A stretch of 64,000 bases of DNA. Source: Pseudomonadota bacterium. Its GTDB lineage: Bacteria; Pseudomonadota; Gammaproteobacteria; Burkholderiales; Rhodocyclaceae. The first letter of the stretch is position 1; each line of letters begins with the position of its first letter. Below are positions 25,266-34,312 of the stretch, piece by piece. The translations under genes were made by a program, and so were the position numbers. Below the pieces are notes generated by a model. It saw nothing but the letters and a program-made list of their open reading frames with translations, did not search any database and was not told the DNA's origin. Where the stretch lies: positions 49,540 to 113,539 of the forward strand of contig CAUJIV010000028.1 of NCBI GenBank assembly GCA_963205435.1. Reading direction: 5' to 3'.

Positions 25266-26176
25266 GCGTCTCGGGCCTGCGCAAGTCCTATGGCGAAGCG
25301 CTCGTCCTCGCCGGGCTGTCCTTCGAGCTCGCCCGCGGCGAATGCTACGGCCTGCTCGGGCCGAACGGCGCCGGCAAGACCACCACGCTGCGCTGCGCGC
25401 TCGGCCTCACCGCGCCCGACGCCGGCGCCATCCGCCTCGCCGGCCTGCCAGTACCCGAACGCGCGCGCGAGGCGCGCATGCGCGTCGGCATCGTGCCGCA
25501 GATGGACAACCTCGACCCGGACTTCACCGCGGCGGAAAACCTGCTGGTCTACGCGCGCTACTTCGGCCTCGCCGACGCCGAGGCGCGCCGGCGCATCCCC
25601 GGTCTGCTCGAGTTCGCCGGGCTGGCCGGCCGCGCCGACGCCCGCATCAGCGCGCTCTCCGGCGGCATGAAGCGGCGCCTGACGCTGGCGCGCGCGCTGG
25701 TGAACGACCCGGACATCCTCTTCCTCGACGAGCCGACCACCGGCCTCGACCCGCAGGCGCGCCACCTGATCTGGGAGCGGCTGAAGCAACTGCAGCAGCA
25801 GGGCAAGACGGTGCTGCTGACGACCCACTTCATGGACGAGGCCGAGCGCCTGTGCCAGCGCCTCGCCATCATGGACGGCGGCCGCCTGATCGCCGAGGGC
25901 AGCCCGCGCGCGGTGATCGCCGCCCACATCGAGCCGGAGGTGGTCGAGGTCTTCAGCGAGCTGGGCGAGGCGAGCGCCGCCGACTGGGCGCGCGCCGAGG
26001 CGGCGCGCCTCGCCTCGCGCGTCGAGATCGTCGGCGAGACGGTCTTCTGCTACCTCGAGGAATCGCGCCCCCTGCTCGACCACCTCGCCGGACGCCGCGG
26101 CCTGCGCTACCTGCACCGGCCGGCCAACCTCGAGGACGTCTTCCTCAAGCTGACCGGGCGCGAGCTGCGCGACTGA
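25253..26176 (+). CDS. nodI: ABC transporter ATP-binding protein, NodI-like
   Basis: 307 aa, one ABC ATPase domain: Walker [12 protein letters not shown]-loop VPQMDNLD, signature LSGGMKRRL, Walker [13 protein letters not shown] and the switch His in [11 protein letters not shown]. The C-terminal region ending [15 protein letters not shown] is characteristic of NodI/CcmA/DrrA-type exporters. With the permease 1 nt downstream it forms an ABC-2 exporter. In rhizobia NodIJ exports lipo-chitin signals, but homologues are widespread in free-living betaproteobacteria, where the cargo is unknown. Start is GTG 25253, inside the preceding gene. Confidence 0.9.
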   Translation: MGTLSVSGLRKSYGEALVLAGLSFELARGECYGLLGPNGAGKTTTLRCALGLTAPDAGAIRLAGLPVPERAREARMRVGIVPQMDNLDPDFTAAENLLVYARYFGLADAEARRRIPGLLEFAGLAGRADARISALSGGMKRRLTLARALVNDPDILFLDEPTTGLDPQARHLIWERLKQLQQQGKTVLLTTHFMDEAERLCQRLAIMDGGRLIAEGSPRAVIAAHIEPEVVEVFSELGEASAADWARAEAARLASRVEIVGETVFCYLEESRPLLDHLAGRRGLRYLHRPANLEDVFLKLTGRELRD

Positions 26177-26177
26177 C

Positions 26178-26957
26178 ATGGGGAACTTCCGCCGTCCGCG
26201 GCTCAGCCTGCGCTTCATCCCCGTCTGGCGGCGTAACTTCCTCGTCTGGCGCAAGCTGGCCATCCCCTCCATCCTCGGCAACCTGGCCGACCCGATGATC
26301 TACATGCTCGGCCTCGGCTACGGCCTCGGCAGCCTGCTGCCCGAGGTCGGCGGCGTCTCCTACATCGCCTTCCTCGCCGCCGGCGCCGCCTGCTTCTCGA
26401 CGCTGAACGCCGCCACCTTCGAGGCGCTCTACTCGGCCTTCTCGCGCATGCAGGTGCAGAAGACCTGGGAGGCCATCCTCAACGCGCCGATGGACCTCGA
26501 CGACCTGCTGCTGGCGGAGCTGGTGTGGGCGGCGAGCAAGGCGGCGGTCTCCGGCGCCGCCATCCTCGGCGTGGCGGCGGCGCTCGGCCTGGTCGCCTCG
26601 CCCCTGGCGCTGTGGTCGCTGCCGCTGATCTTCCTCGCCGGGCTGACCTTCGCCACGCTCGGGCTGATCGTGACGGCGCTGGCGCCGAGCTACGACTTCT
26701 TCATGTACTACTTCACGCTGTTCATCACGCCGATGACCCTGATCTCCGGCGTATTCTTTCCGATGGAGCAACTGCCGGACGCCTTCCAGGCGCTGGCCGG
26801 CGCGCTGCCGCTGTCGCATGCCGTCGATCTGCTGCGACCGCTGTTCCTCGGCCAGGCGCCGGCGCGGGCCGCGCTGCACGTCGCTGTCCTCGCCGGCTAC
26901 GCCCTCGCCGCCTTCTGGCTGGCGCTCGGCCTGGCGCGGCGCCGGCTGCTCAAGTAG
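26178..26957 (+). CDS. nodJ: ABC-2 type transporter permease, NodJ-like
   Basis: 259 aa with six membrane segments of the ABC2_membrane family. FIPVWRRNFLVWRKL at the N terminus and LISGVFFPMEQLPDAFQ are typical NodJ features. It pairs with the NodI-like ATPase (1-nt gap) to make a two-plus-two exporter in the inner membrane. No nodABC or other nodulation genes are nearby, so a nodulation role is not supported. Confidence 0.9.
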   Translation: MGNFRRPRLSLRFIPVWRRNFLVWRKLAIPSILGNLADPMIYMLGLGYGLGSLLPEVGGVSYIAFLAAGAACFSTLNAATFEALYSAFSRMQVQKTWEAILNAPMDLDDLLLAELVWAASKAAVSGAAILGVAAALGLVASPLALWSLPLIFLAGLTFATLGLIVTALAPSYDFFMYYFTLFITPMTLISGVFFPMEQLPDAFQALAGALPLSHAVDLLRPLFLGQAPARAALHVAVLAGYALAAFWLALGLARRRLLK

Positions 26958-26990
26958 CCCGGCGCCGCCCTGCGGTAGAATCGGCCGGGC

Positions 26991-27323
26991 ATGGACGCCC
27001 TTCTCGTCATCACCACCCTGCCCGACGCCGAGGCGGCGCGCGCGCTCGCCCGCCGCCTGGTCGAGCAGCGCCACGCCGCCTGCGTGAACATCCTTTCGCC
27101 GTGCCAGTCCGTCTATCGCTGGCAGGGCCGGCTGGAGGAGGCGCGGGAGGTGCCGCTGCTGGTCAAGACCAGCGCGGCGCGCTACGGCGCCCTCGAGGAG
27201 GCGATCCGCGCCGGCCACCCCTACGAACTTCCCGAGATCATTGCTGTCCCTGTGGCGAGGGGGCTGCCCGCCTATCTCGACTGGGTGGCGAATGAAACCT
27301 CGCCCGGTTCCGAATCCTGCTGA
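26991..27323 (+). CDS. cutA: divalent-cation tolerance protein CutA
   Basis: 110 aa, PII-like trimeric fold. CutA hallmarks: ITTLPDAEAARALARRLVE, AACVNILSPCQSVYRWQGRLEE and HPYELPEIIAVPV. The E. coli homologue is tied to copper tolerance, though the biochemical role stays unclear. TAGAAT at 26976-26981 ends only 9 nt before the ATG, so the transcript may be nearly leaderless if this is the -10 in use. dsbD follows by 14 nt; the cutA-dsbD pair is conserved in many proteobacteria. Confidence 0.95.
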   Translation: MDALLVITTLPDAEAARALARRLVEQRHAACVNILSPCQSVYRWQGRLEEAREVPLLVKTSAARYGALEEAIRAGHPYELPEIIAVPVARGLPAYLDWVANETSPGSESC

Positions 27324-27337
27324 GTCCGCACCCAGAC

Positions 27338-29113
27338 ATGCTGCGCCGCCTTTTCGTCCTGCTCCTGCTCGGCCTGTCCGTCGCCGGCGCCGCCGCCGAG
27401 GAGCTGCTCGAGGTGGACAAGGCCTTCCGGCCGTCCGCGCGCGTGCTCGACGCCGGCACCCTCGAGGTGCGCTACGACATCGCCAAGGGCTATTACCTCT
27501 ATCGCGACAAGTTCCGCTTCGCGCTGGAACCGGCCGCGGCGCAGGCCGGCGCGCCGCAGATGCCGCAAGGCAAGGTCATCAACGACGAGTTCTTCGGCGA
27601 CGTCGAGACCTACCGCAGGCAGGCCGTCATCCGCCTGCCCTTCAGCGCGCCGGAAGGGCTCGAATCGCTGACCCTCAAGGCGACCTCGCAGGGCTGCGCC
27701 GACCTCGGCGTCTGCTACCCGCCCAACGAGCAGACGCTGCAGGTGAGCCTCGCCGCCATGAGCAGCCTGCCGCCGGCGCAGGCCGCCAATGCGGCGGACG
27801 TCGTCGTCGACGAACTTCCCGGGGACGAATCCTCGCAGCTGGCGGCCCTGCTGAAGAACGCCGGCTTCTGGCTGGTCCTCAGCACCTTCTTCGGCGCCGG
27901 CCTGCTGCTGGCGTTCACCCCCTGCGTCTTCCCGATGTACCCGATCCTGTCGGGCATCATCGTCGGCCACGGCGACCGCATCAGCAAGGGGCGGGCCCTG
28001 GTCCTCTCGCTGGCCTACGTGATCGGCATGGCGGTGACCTACGCTGCCGCCGGCGTCGCCGCCGGCCTGTCCGGCTCGATGCTGTCCTCGGCGCTGCAGA
28101 ACGCCTGGGTGCTGGGCGGCTTCGCCCTGCTGTTCGTCGTCCTCTCGCTGTCGATGTTCGGCTTCTACGAGCTGCAGCTGCCGACCTTCCTGCAAAGCCG
28201 CCTTTCGGAAGAATCCGGCCACCTGCGCGGCGGCTCGCTGCACGGCGTCGCCGCCATGGGCGCCCTCTCGGCGCTGATCGTCGGCCCCTGCGTGGCGGCG
28301 CCGCTGGCCGGCGCCCTGCTCTACATCGCGCAGACGCACGACGCCGTGCTCGGCGGCGCGGCGCTGTTCGCCATGGCCCTCGGCAAGGGCGTGCCGCTGG
28401 TCGCCGTCGGCGTGTCGACACGCTCCCTGCTGCCGCGCGCCGGTCCCTGGATGGACGCGGTCAAGAAGGCCTTCGGCGTCATGCTGCTGGCGCTGGCCAT
28501 CTGGCTGGTCTCGCCGGTGCTGCCGGCCTGGGCGCACCTCGGCGCCTGGGGCCTGCTCGCCATCGGCACCGCCATCTTCCTGCGCGCCCTCGACCCGCTG
28601 CCGCCGCAGGCGCGCCGGGGCGCGCGCCTGTGGAAGGGCGTTGGCGTGGTGCTGCTGATCGTCGGCGCCAGCCAGGTGGTCGGCGCCGTCGGCGGCAGCA
28701 GCGACCCGCTCGCCCCGCTCGGCTTCCTGCGCGGCGCGCGACTGGCGGCCGAGCACCCGCCCTTCGAGCGCGTCGCCAGCCTCGCCGAGCTGGACGCCCG
28801 CCTCGCCAGCGCCGGGCGGCCGGTGATGCTCGACTTCTACGCCGACTGGTGCGTCTCCTGCAAGCAAATGGAGAAATACACTTTTTCCGATCCCGCCGTC
28901 GCCGAAAAGATGCGCCGCATGACCCTCCTGCAGGTCGATGTCACCGCCAACACGGACGAACACAAGGCGCTGCTCAAGCGCTACGGCCTGTTCGGCCCGC
29001 CCGGCATCCTCTTCTTCGACCGCCAGGGCCGGGAGCGCCCCGGCCTGCGCGTGATCGGCTTCCAGCCGGCCGAGAAGTTCGGCAAGACGCTGGAGGCCGG
29101 CCTGGCCGGTTGA
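27338..29113 (+). CDS. dsbD: thiol:disulfide interchange protein DsbD
   Basis: 591 aa, carries electrons from cytoplasmic thioredoxin across the inner membrane to periplasmic reductases (DsbC, CcmG). All three domains are present: signal peptide plus alpha domain with GCADLGVCYPP, an eight-helix membrane domain with the redox Cys in FTPCVFPMYP and GPCVAAPLAG, and a C-terminal thioredoxin domain with DWCVSCKQME. Length is normal. Together with dsbA 11 kb away it makes the oxidising and reducing arms of envelope thiol chemistry. Confidence 0.95.
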   Translation: MLRRLFVLLLLGLSVAGAAAEELLEVDKAFRPSARVLDAGTLEVRYDIAKGYYLYRDKFRFALEPAAAQAGAPQMPQGKVINDEFFGDVETYRRQAVIRLPFSAPEGLESLTLKATSQGCADLGVCYPPNEQTLQVSLAAMSSLPPAQAANAADVVVDELPGDESSQLAALLKNAGFWLVLSTFFGAGLLLAFTPCVFPMYPILSGIIVGHGDRISKGRALVLSLAYVIGMAVTYAAAGVAAGLSGSMLSSALQNAWVLGGFALLFVVLSLSMFGFYELQLPTFLQSRLSEESGHLRGGSLHGVAAMGALSALIVGPCVAAPLAGALLYIAQTHDAVLGGAALFAMALGKGVPLVAVGVSTRSLLPRAGPWMDAVKKAFGVMLLALAIWLVSPVLPAWAHLGAWGLLAIGTAIFLRALDPLPPQARRGARLWKGVGVVLLIVGASQVVGAVGGSSDPLAPLGFLRGARLAAEHPPFERVASLAELDARLASAGRPVMLDFYADWCVSCKQMEKYTFSDPAVAEKMRRMTLLQVDVTANTDEHKALLKRYGLFGPPGILFFDRQGRERPGLRVIGFQPAEKFGKTLEAGLAG

Positions 29114-29185
29114 TGGCTCTCAAACACCGCCCGGCGGTTCGCGGTTAGAATCCCCGCACCTTCATCGTCCCCTTTTGCCCGCACG

Positions 29186-29779
29186 GTGTTTACCGGAATC
29201 GTCGCCGCAACCGGCAGGATCGCCGGGCTGCAGGCCCTCGAAAAGGGCCTGCGCCTGACCATCGAGGCGCCCGGTCTCGATCTCTCCGATGTGGCCGTCG
29301 GCGACTCGATCGCCCACGGCGGCGTCTGCCTGACGGTGGTCGAGAAGGACGGCTCGCGTTACAAGGTCGATGTCTCGCGCGAGACGCTCGACTGCACCGT
29401 CGGCCTCGACGCGCCGGGCGAAGTCAATCTGGAGAAGGCGCTGCGCCTGGCCGACCGCCTCGGCGGCCACCTGGTGACCGGCCATGTCGACGGCGTCGGC
29501 GAGGTACTGAAGTTCGAGCGCATCGGCGAGAGCCACGAGCTGGCGGTGCACGCGCCGCGCGAGCTGGCGAAATACATCGCGCGCAAGGGCTCGATCACGG
29601 TGGACGGCGTCAGCCTGACGGTCAATCGCGTCGCCGGCACGGAGTTCTCCGTCAACCTGATTCCGCACACGGTGGCGATGACGACGCTGAAGCGTCTGCA
29701 GGCCGGCAGCCGGGTCAATCTCGAGATCGACCTCATCGCCCGCTACGTCGAGCGCATGATGGACCGGGAGGCGGCATGA
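29186..29779 (+). CDS. ribE: riboflavin synthase alpha chain
   Basis: 197 aa. Two homologous lumazine-binding repeats, starting [12 protein letters not shown] and near [14 protein letters not shown]; the enzyme dismutates two 6,7-dimethyl-8-ribityllumazine molecules to riboflavin. Start is GTG 29186, fixed by the invariant MFTGI. A GGTTAGAATC at 29143-29152 is a likely -10. The gene overlaps ribB by 4 nt (ATGA), giving the cluster ribE-ribB-ribH-nusB. ribD is absent, and I see no FMN riboswitch in the 72-nt leader. Confidence 0.95.
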   Translation: MFTGIVAATGRIAGLQALEKGLRLTIEAPGLDLSDVAVGDSIAHGGVCLTVVEKDGSRYKVDVSRETLDCTVGLDAPGEVNLEKALRLADRLGGHLVTGHVDGVGEVLKFERIGESHELAVHAPRELAKYIARKGSITVDGVSLTVNRVAGTEFSVNLIPHTVAMTTLKRLQAGSRVNLEIDLIARYVERMMDREAA

Positions 29780-30885
29780 GCGCGCTCTCGCCGATCAAGG
29801 ACATCATCGCCGACATCCGCGACGGCCGCATGGTCATCCTGGTCGACGAGGAGGACCGCGAGAACGAGGGCGACCTCGTGCTGGCCGCCGAATACGTCAC
29901 GCCCGAGGCCATCAACTTCATGGCCAAGCACGGCCGCGGCCTGATCTGCCTGACGCTGACCGAGGCGCGCTGCCGCCAGCTGGAGCTGCCGCTGATGGTG
30001 CGCGAGAACCGCTCCTCGCACGGCACCGCCTTCACCGTCTCGATCGAGGCGGCCGAGGGCGTCACCACCGGCATCTCGGCGCACGACCGCGCCCGCACCG
30101 TGCAGGCCGCCGTGGCGCGGCGGGCCAGCCCGGGCGACATCGTCCAGCCCGGCCACATCTTCCCGCTGATGGCGCAGAACGGCGGCGTGCTGGTGCGCGC
30201 CGGCCATACCGAGGCCGGCTGCGACCTCGCCCAGCTGGCCGGCTGCGAGCCGGCCGCCGTGATCTGCGAGATCCTGAAGGACGACGGCACCATGGCGCGG
30301 CTGCCCGATCTGGTCGAGTTCGCCAGGGCGCACGGCCTGAAGATCGGCGCCATCGCCGACCTGATCCGCTACCGCAGCGAGAATGAGGCGCTGGTCGAGC
30401 GCATCGCCGAGAAGAACGTCTCCTGCATGCACGGCGAGTTCCACCTCGTCGCCTACCGCGACAAGACCGCCGGCGACGTGCATCTGGCCCTGGTCAAGGG
30501 GCACATCGACCCGGAAGCGGAAACCCTGGTGCGCGTGCACGAGCCGATCACCGTGCTCGACTTCCTCGACTGCCACAGCGACCGCCACAGCTTCAGCATC
30601 GACCGCGCCATGCGCACCATCGCCGCCCATGGCAACGGCGTCCTCGTGCTGCTGCGCCGGGCCAGTTCGACGCCGGACCTGGTCGCCGCCCTGCAGGACG
30701 ACGACGCCGCGACGCGACCGGCCGTCAAATGGGATCCGCGCCTCTACGGCACCGGCGCGCAGATCCTGCGCGACCTCGGCGTGCGCCGCATGAAGCTGCT
30801 CGCCAGCCCGCGCCGCATGCCGAGCATGGCCGGCTTCCAGCTCGAGATCACCAGCTACCTGTCGCCGGAAGAGGCGGCCGGCTGA
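29776..30885 (+). CDS. ribB: 3,4-dihydroxy-2-butanone 4-phosphate synthase with degenerate GTP cyclohydrolase II domain (RibBX type)
   Basis: 369 aa. Residues 1-200 are a complete RibB domain ([47 protein letters not shown]) that makes the four-carbon precursor from ribulose 5-phosphate. Residues 205-369 have the GTP cyclohydrolase II fold, but the zinc-binding Cys cluster (normally S-x-C-x-TGD ... R-C-D-C-G) is replaced by [19 protein letters not shown], so cyclohydrolase activity is very unlikely. This matches the RibBX form described in other proteobacteria, in which a separate RibA supplies GTP cyclohydrolase. Often mis-annotated ribBA. Confidence 0.92.
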   Translation: MSALSPIKDIIADIRDGRMVILVDEEDRENEGDLVLAAEYVTPEAINFMAKHGRGLICLTLTEARCRQLELPLMVRENRSSHGTAFTVSIEAAEGVTTGISAHDRARTVQAAVARRASPGDIVQPGHIFPLMAQNGGVLVRAGHTEAGCDLAQLAGCEPAAVICEILKDDGTMARLPDLVEFARAHGLKIGAIADLIRYRSENEALVERIAEKNVSCMHGEFHLVAYRDKTAGDVHLALVKGHIDPEAETLVRVHEPITVLDFLDCHSDRHSFSIDRAMRTIAAHGNGVLVLLRRASSTPDLVAALQDDDAATRPAVKWDPRLYGTGAQILRDLGVRRMKLLASPRRMPSMAGFQLEITSYLSPEEAAG

Positions 30886-30956
30886 GAATCGGAGCGGGCT
30901 GGGCGCGCGATGCGCGTCGAGCCCCCCGCATGGCAATCCGCAGACAAGGCACGACC

Positions 30957-31430
30957 ATGGCACGCTACGACGACATCGAGGAATTCGAGCCCGACCTGAA
31001 CGGCGCCGGCCTGCGCATCGGCATCGCCATGAGCCGCTTCAACGGCGACATCGGCGAGGGGCTGCTCGGCGGCTGCGCGGCGGAGCTGGCGCGCCTCGGC
31101 GTGCGCCCCGCCGACATGCTGATCGTCACCGCCCCCGGCGCGCTCGAGCTGCCGCTGCTGCTGCAGACCATGGCGCAAAGCGGGCGTTTCGACGCGCTGG
31201 TGGCGCTCGGCGCCGTCATCCGCGGCGAGACCTACCATTTCGAGGTCGTCTCCAACGAGTCGGCGCGCGGCATCACCGACGCGCAGCTCGCCACCGGTGT
31301 GCCGATCGCCAACGGCGTGCTCACCACCGAGGACGACGACCAGGCGCTGGCGCGCATGATGCAAAAGGGCATGGAAGCCGGCCAGGCGGCGGTGGAGATG
31401 GCCAACCTCCAGCGACGGCTGAAGAAATGA
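30957..31430 (+). CDS. ribH: 6,7-dimethyl-8-ribityllumazine synthase
   Basis: 157 aa. Motifs [42 protein letters not shown] and [13 protein letters not shown] identify lumazine synthase, which joins the RibB product to the ribityl-pyrimidine and forms icosahedral or pentameric shells. The catalytic His is in GETYHFE. The ATG at 30957 is the natural family start; the in-frame 76 residues upstream in the track lie in the spacer. 71 nt after ribB. Confidence 0.95.
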   Translation: MARYDDIEEFEPDLNGAGLRIGIAMSRFNGDIGEGLLGGCAAELARLGVRPADMLIVTAPGALELPLLLQTMAQSGRFDALVALGAVIRGETYHFEVVSNESARGITDAQLATGVPIANGVLTTEDDDQALARMMQKGMEAGQAAVEMANLQRRLKK

Positions 31431-31518
31431 AGCGGCCAGCACCCCCGGCGCCGTCATCCCCGGCCAGCCCTCGGGCCGCGCCGCGAACGCCGCGCGAAAC
31501 GCGCGCGGCGGCGCGAAA

Positions 31519-31980
31519 ATGAAGTCCCCCCGCCGCCGCGCCCGGGAATTCGCCCTGCAGGGCCTCTACCAGTGGCAGCTCAGTGGCAACGCCCTGCCGG
31601 CGATCGAAGCCCACTTGGCGACAACGCCTGGTTTCGGGAAAATGGACGCCGCGCTGTTCGAGCTCTTGCTGCGCGGCGCCATCGAGGAGGCGGAAGATCT
31701 GCAGGCGCTGATCGAGCCGCAGCTCGACCGCCCCTATGCCGGGCTCTCGCCGGTGGAGCGCGCCATCCTGCTGCTCGCCGCCTTCGAGCTGAAGCGGCAT
31801 GCCGCCGCGCCCGGCAAGGTGGTGATCAACGAGGCGATCGAACTGGCCAAGAGCTATGGCGGAACCGACGGCCACAAATATGTCAATGGCGTGCTGGACA
31901 AGCTCGCCGCAGTGATGCGGCCCGCCGAAGTCGCCCGACCCGGCGGAGTCCGAAAACCCCGCAAAAAGGAGGAAACATGA
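31519..31980 (+). CDS. nusB: transcription antitermination factor NusB
   Basis: 153 aa, all-alpha RNA-binding protein (RRAREFALQGLYQWQLSGN; LSPVERAILLLAAFELK; VINEAIELAKSYGGTDGHKYVNGVLDKLA). It forms the boxA-binding NusB-NusE complex in rRNA antitermination. The ribH-nusB order is conserved in proteobacteria. The C-terminal tail is Pro/Arg/Lys-rich and the stop overlaps the next small gene by 4 nt. Confidence 0.96.
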   Translation: MKSPRRRAREFALQGLYQWQLSGNALPAIEAHLATTPGFGKMDAALFELLLRGAIEEAEDLQALIEPQLDRPYAGLSPVERAILLLAAFELKRHAAAPGKVVINEAIELAKSYGGTDGHKYVNGVLDKLAAVMRPAEVARPGGVRKPRKKEET

Positions 31981-32258
31981 GCAAGCAACCCATCGTGCGC
32001 GCCAACCCGCAGACAGCCGAGGACAAGCAGACAAAGCACTACGTCGCCGACTGGTGGGTCTATCTCGGCCTGGCCTTTTTCATCGGCGGACTGATCGCCA
32101 TGACCTATTTCCTGACCCTGCGCGGCGACGCCATCAATGAATTCGGCAAGCCGGGCAGCCATACCGAGATGCCGACGGTGAAGGCGCCGGCCGGCACGGC
32201 ACAGGCCGCTCAGCAGGCCGCGCCAGCCAGCCCGGCTGCCGCCGAAGAAAAGAAATAA
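31977..32258 (+). CDS. small single-pass membrane protein, unknown function
   Basis: 93 aa. ATG 31977 overlaps the nusB stop (ATGA) and is preceded by AAAAAGGAGGAA, the strongest ribosome binding site in this operon. One TM helix (about 27-47, WWVYLGLAFFIGGLIAMTYFL) is followed by an Ala/Pro/Gln-rich tail ending EEKK. I know no family. Position between nusB and thiL and a strong Shine-Dalgarno argue that it is real and well translated. Confidence 0.75.
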   Translation: MSKQPIVRANPQTAEDKQTKHYVADWWVYLGLAFFIGGLIAMTYFLTLRGDAINEFGKPGSHTEMPTVKAPAGTAQAAQQAAPASPAAAEEKK

Positions 32259-32279
32259 GCCGCCTCGCCGGCTGCCGCC

Positions 32280-33239
32280 GTGCCCTCGGAATTCGCGCTG
32301 ATCGCGCGGCATTTCACGCGCCCGGCGCGCCACACGGTGCTGGGCATCGGTGATGACGGCGCGGTGGTGCGGCCGGCTCCCGGCATGGACCTGGTGATCG
32401 CTACCGACATGCTGGTCGCCGGCACCCACTTCGACGGCCAGGCCGATCCCGACGCGATCGGCTGGAAGGCGCTGGCGGTCAATCTCTCCGACCTGGCGGC
32501 CATGGGCGCGCAGCCGCGCTGGGCGGTTCTCGCCGCGGCGCTGCCCGCCGCCGATGAAGACTGGGTCGCCGCCTTCGCCGACGGCCTGTTCGCCTGCGCC
32601 GAGGCCTTCGACGTAGACGTCATCGGCGGCGACACCACGCGCGGGCCGCTCAACATCACGCCGACCGTCTTCGGCGAGCTGCCGCAAGGACAAACACTGA
32701 CCCGCGCCGGCGCGCGGGCCGGCGACGAGCTGTGGCTCTCCGGCGCTCCGGGGCTGGCCGCCCTGGGGCTGCGCCACCGGCAGGGCCGGGCGCAGCTGCG
32801 CGAGGAGATGGCCGGGCACTGCCTGGCGGCGCTCGACCGGCCGCAGCCGCGCGTGGCGCTCGGCCTCGCCCTGCGCGGCCTGGCCACGGCGGCCATCGAC
32901 GTCTCCGACGGCCTGCTGGCCGACATCGGCCACATCTGCGAGCGCTCCGGCCTTGCCGCCGATATCGCATTCGAGTCCCTGCCGCGAGCGGCCCTGGAGG
33001 CCTGCGACGACGTCGACCTGGCCCGGCAATGCCTGCTGGCGGGTGGCGATGACTACGAGCTGGCTTTCGCGGCTCCCCACGAATGCCGCGAGAAAATCCT
33101 CGCCCTGGGCGAGCGCCTCGACCTGCCGCTCAGCCGCATCGGCCGGTTCCGCGCCGGCACGGCCGGAGAAGTGCTGCTGCGCGATGCCGATGGCAGGCCC
33201 ATGCCGGTCGCGCAACGCGGCTTCGATCACTTTGCCTGA
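32280..33239 (+). CDS. thiL: thiamine-phosphate kinase
   Basis: 319 aa, PurM-like ATP-binding fold. It phosphorylates thiamine monophosphate to thiamine pyrophosphate. Motifs GIGDDGAVV, ATDMLVAGTHFD, AVNLSDLAAMGA, GGDTTRGP and the C-terminal AIDVSDGLLADIGH and GGDDYELAF are all ThiL signatures. Start is GTG 32280, since the family begins close to the EFALI helix. 21 nt after the small membrane protein. Confidence 0.95.
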   Translation: MPSEFALIARHFTRPARHTVLGIGDDGAVVRPAPGMDLVIATDMLVAGTHFDGQADPDAIGWKALAVNLSDLAAMGAQPRWAVLAAALPAADEDWVAAFADGLFACAEAFDVDVIGGDTTRGPLNITPTVFGELPQGQTLTRAGARAGDELWLSGAPGLAALGLRHRQGRAQLREEMAGHCLAALDRPQPRVALGLALRGLATAAIDVSDGLLADIGHICERSGLAADIAFESLPRAALEACDDVDLARQCLLAGGDDYELAFAAPHECREKILALGERLDLPLSRIGRFRAGTAGEVLLRDADGRPMPVAQRGFDHFA

Positions 33240-33307
33240 AGCGCGCACATGCTGCATCAAGCGCGACGCGTCGCGGCGCCGGTCGTGATTGCCGGGACGG
33301 CCTTGTC

Positions 33308-33790
33308 ATGAAGCCTGATCTCAAGTTCCTCTTCGCCCACCCGGCCCATTTCATCGCCCTGGGTATTGGCAGCGGCCTGTCGCCTGTGGCTCCCGGCACG
33401 GCCGGCACCCTGGCCGCCTGGCTGCTCTTCCCCCTGATCCGGCCGCATTTCTCCGACACCGGCTTCCTCCTCTTCCTGCTGGCGGCCTTCGCCGTCGCCG
33501 GCCTCGCCGCCGGACGGGCCGGCCGCGCGCTGGGCGCCGCCGACCATCCGGCCATCGTCTGCGACGAAATCGTGCCCTTCTGGCTGGTCCTGCTGATGAC
33601 GCCGGCAGGCTGGCCCTGGCAGCTGGCGGCCTTCGCCGCCTTCCGCTTCTTCGACATCGCCAAGCCGCAGCCGGCCCGCTGGATCGATGAACACATGAAA
33701 AGCGGCCTCGGCGTCATGCTCGACGACCTCGTGGCTGCCGGCTATGCCCTGCTCGCCCTCGCCCTGCTCAAGCTCGTCGTCGATGGATAG
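33308..33790 (+). CDS. pgpA: phosphatidylglycerophosphatase A
   Basis: 160 aa inner-membrane phosphatase that converts phosphatidylglycerol phosphate to phosphatidylglycerol. PgpA signatures: FIALGIGSGLSPVAPGTAGTLAA, VCDEIVPFWLVL, FRFFDIAKPQPARWIDE and GLGVMLDDLVAAGY, with the conserved acidic residues. Four hydrophobic segments. thiL-pgpA is a standard pair. It overlaps pncC by 8 nt. Confidence 0.95.
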   Translation: MKPDLKFLFAHPAHFIALGIGSGLSPVAPGTAGTLAAWLLFPLIRPHFSDTGFLLFLLAAFAVAGLAAGRAGRALGAADHPAIVCDEIVPFWLVLLMTPAGWPWQLAAFAAFRFFDIAKPQPARWIDEHMKSGLGVMLDDLVAAGYALLALALLKLVVDG

Positions 33791-34277
33791 GGAACTGGAA
33801 ACGCTGGCGCGGGCGGTCGGCCAGGCGCTGCTGGCAAGAAAGTTGATGCTTGCTTGCGCGGAATCCTGCACGGGAGGCTGGGTCTCCCAGGTCGTCACGG
33901 CGATCGACGGCAGTTCGCAGTGGTTCGAGCGCGGGCTGGTCACCTATTCCAATGCCGCCAAGCAGGAACTCCTCGGCGTGCGCGCAGCCACCCTGCGGCG
34001 CGACGGCGCCGTCAGCGAGGCCGTCGTCCTCGAGATGGCGGCGGGGGCGCTAAAGCTCAGCCATGCCCAGGCGGCGCTGGCCGTCTCGGGTGTCGCCGGT
34101 CCTTCCGGTGGCTCACCGGATAAGCCAGTGGGCACCGTATGCTTCGCCTGGGTGCTGCAGGACGGGACATCGATGGCGGAGACGATGCGTTTCTCCGGCG
34201 ACCGCGAGGCGGTGCGCAGGCAGTCGGTCATCCACGCCTTGCAAGGCCTGCTGAGGACGCTTTCAAGCAAGCACTGA
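33783..34277 (+). CDS. pncC: nicotinamide-nucleotide amidohydrolase (CinA C-terminal family)
   Basis: 164 aa, stand-alone PncC domain that deamidates nicotinamide mononucleotide to nicotinate mononucleotide in NAD recycling. Family motifs: CAESCTGGWVSQVVT, FERGLVTYSNAAKQELLGV, GAVSEAVVLEMA and SGVAGPSGGSPDKPVGTV. ATG 33783 lies inside the end of pgpA. Placement just before recA is widely conserved. The N-terminal CinA pyrophosphatase domain is absent, as usual in proteobacteria. Confidence 0.93.
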   Translation: MDRELETLARAVGQALLARKLMLACAESCTGGWVSQVVTAIDGSSQWFERGLVTYSNAAKQELLGVRAATLRRDGAVSEAVVLEMAAGALKLSHAQAALAVSGVAGPSGGSPDKPVGTVCFAWVLQDGTSMAETMRFSGDREAVRRQSVIHALQGLLRTLSSKH

Positions 34278-34284
34278 CTAACTG

Positions 34285-34312
34285 ATAATATTATGTTTTA
34301 AAATGATATTAT
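34285..34312. promoter_or_regulatory. AT-rich near-palindrome upstream of recA
   Basis: ATAATAT at 34285 and its exact complement ATATTAT at 34306 flank a central TTTTAAAA (34296-34303), so the 28-bp stretch is almost fully self-complementary. It is the most AT-rich spot in the window and lies about 70 bp before recA. No CTGT-N8-ACAG LexA box is present in the 106-bp gap. It could be a promoter, a different LexA operator or an AT-rich upstream element. Confidence 0.45.

Noticed and set aside
25253-26957. Nodulation gene cluster
   Set aside because: Only nodIJ-type genes are present and these are common in non-symbiotic betaproteobacteria.
31854-33260. 468-aa minus-strand ORF
   Set aside because: Antisense to thiL and the small membrane protein; no family features.
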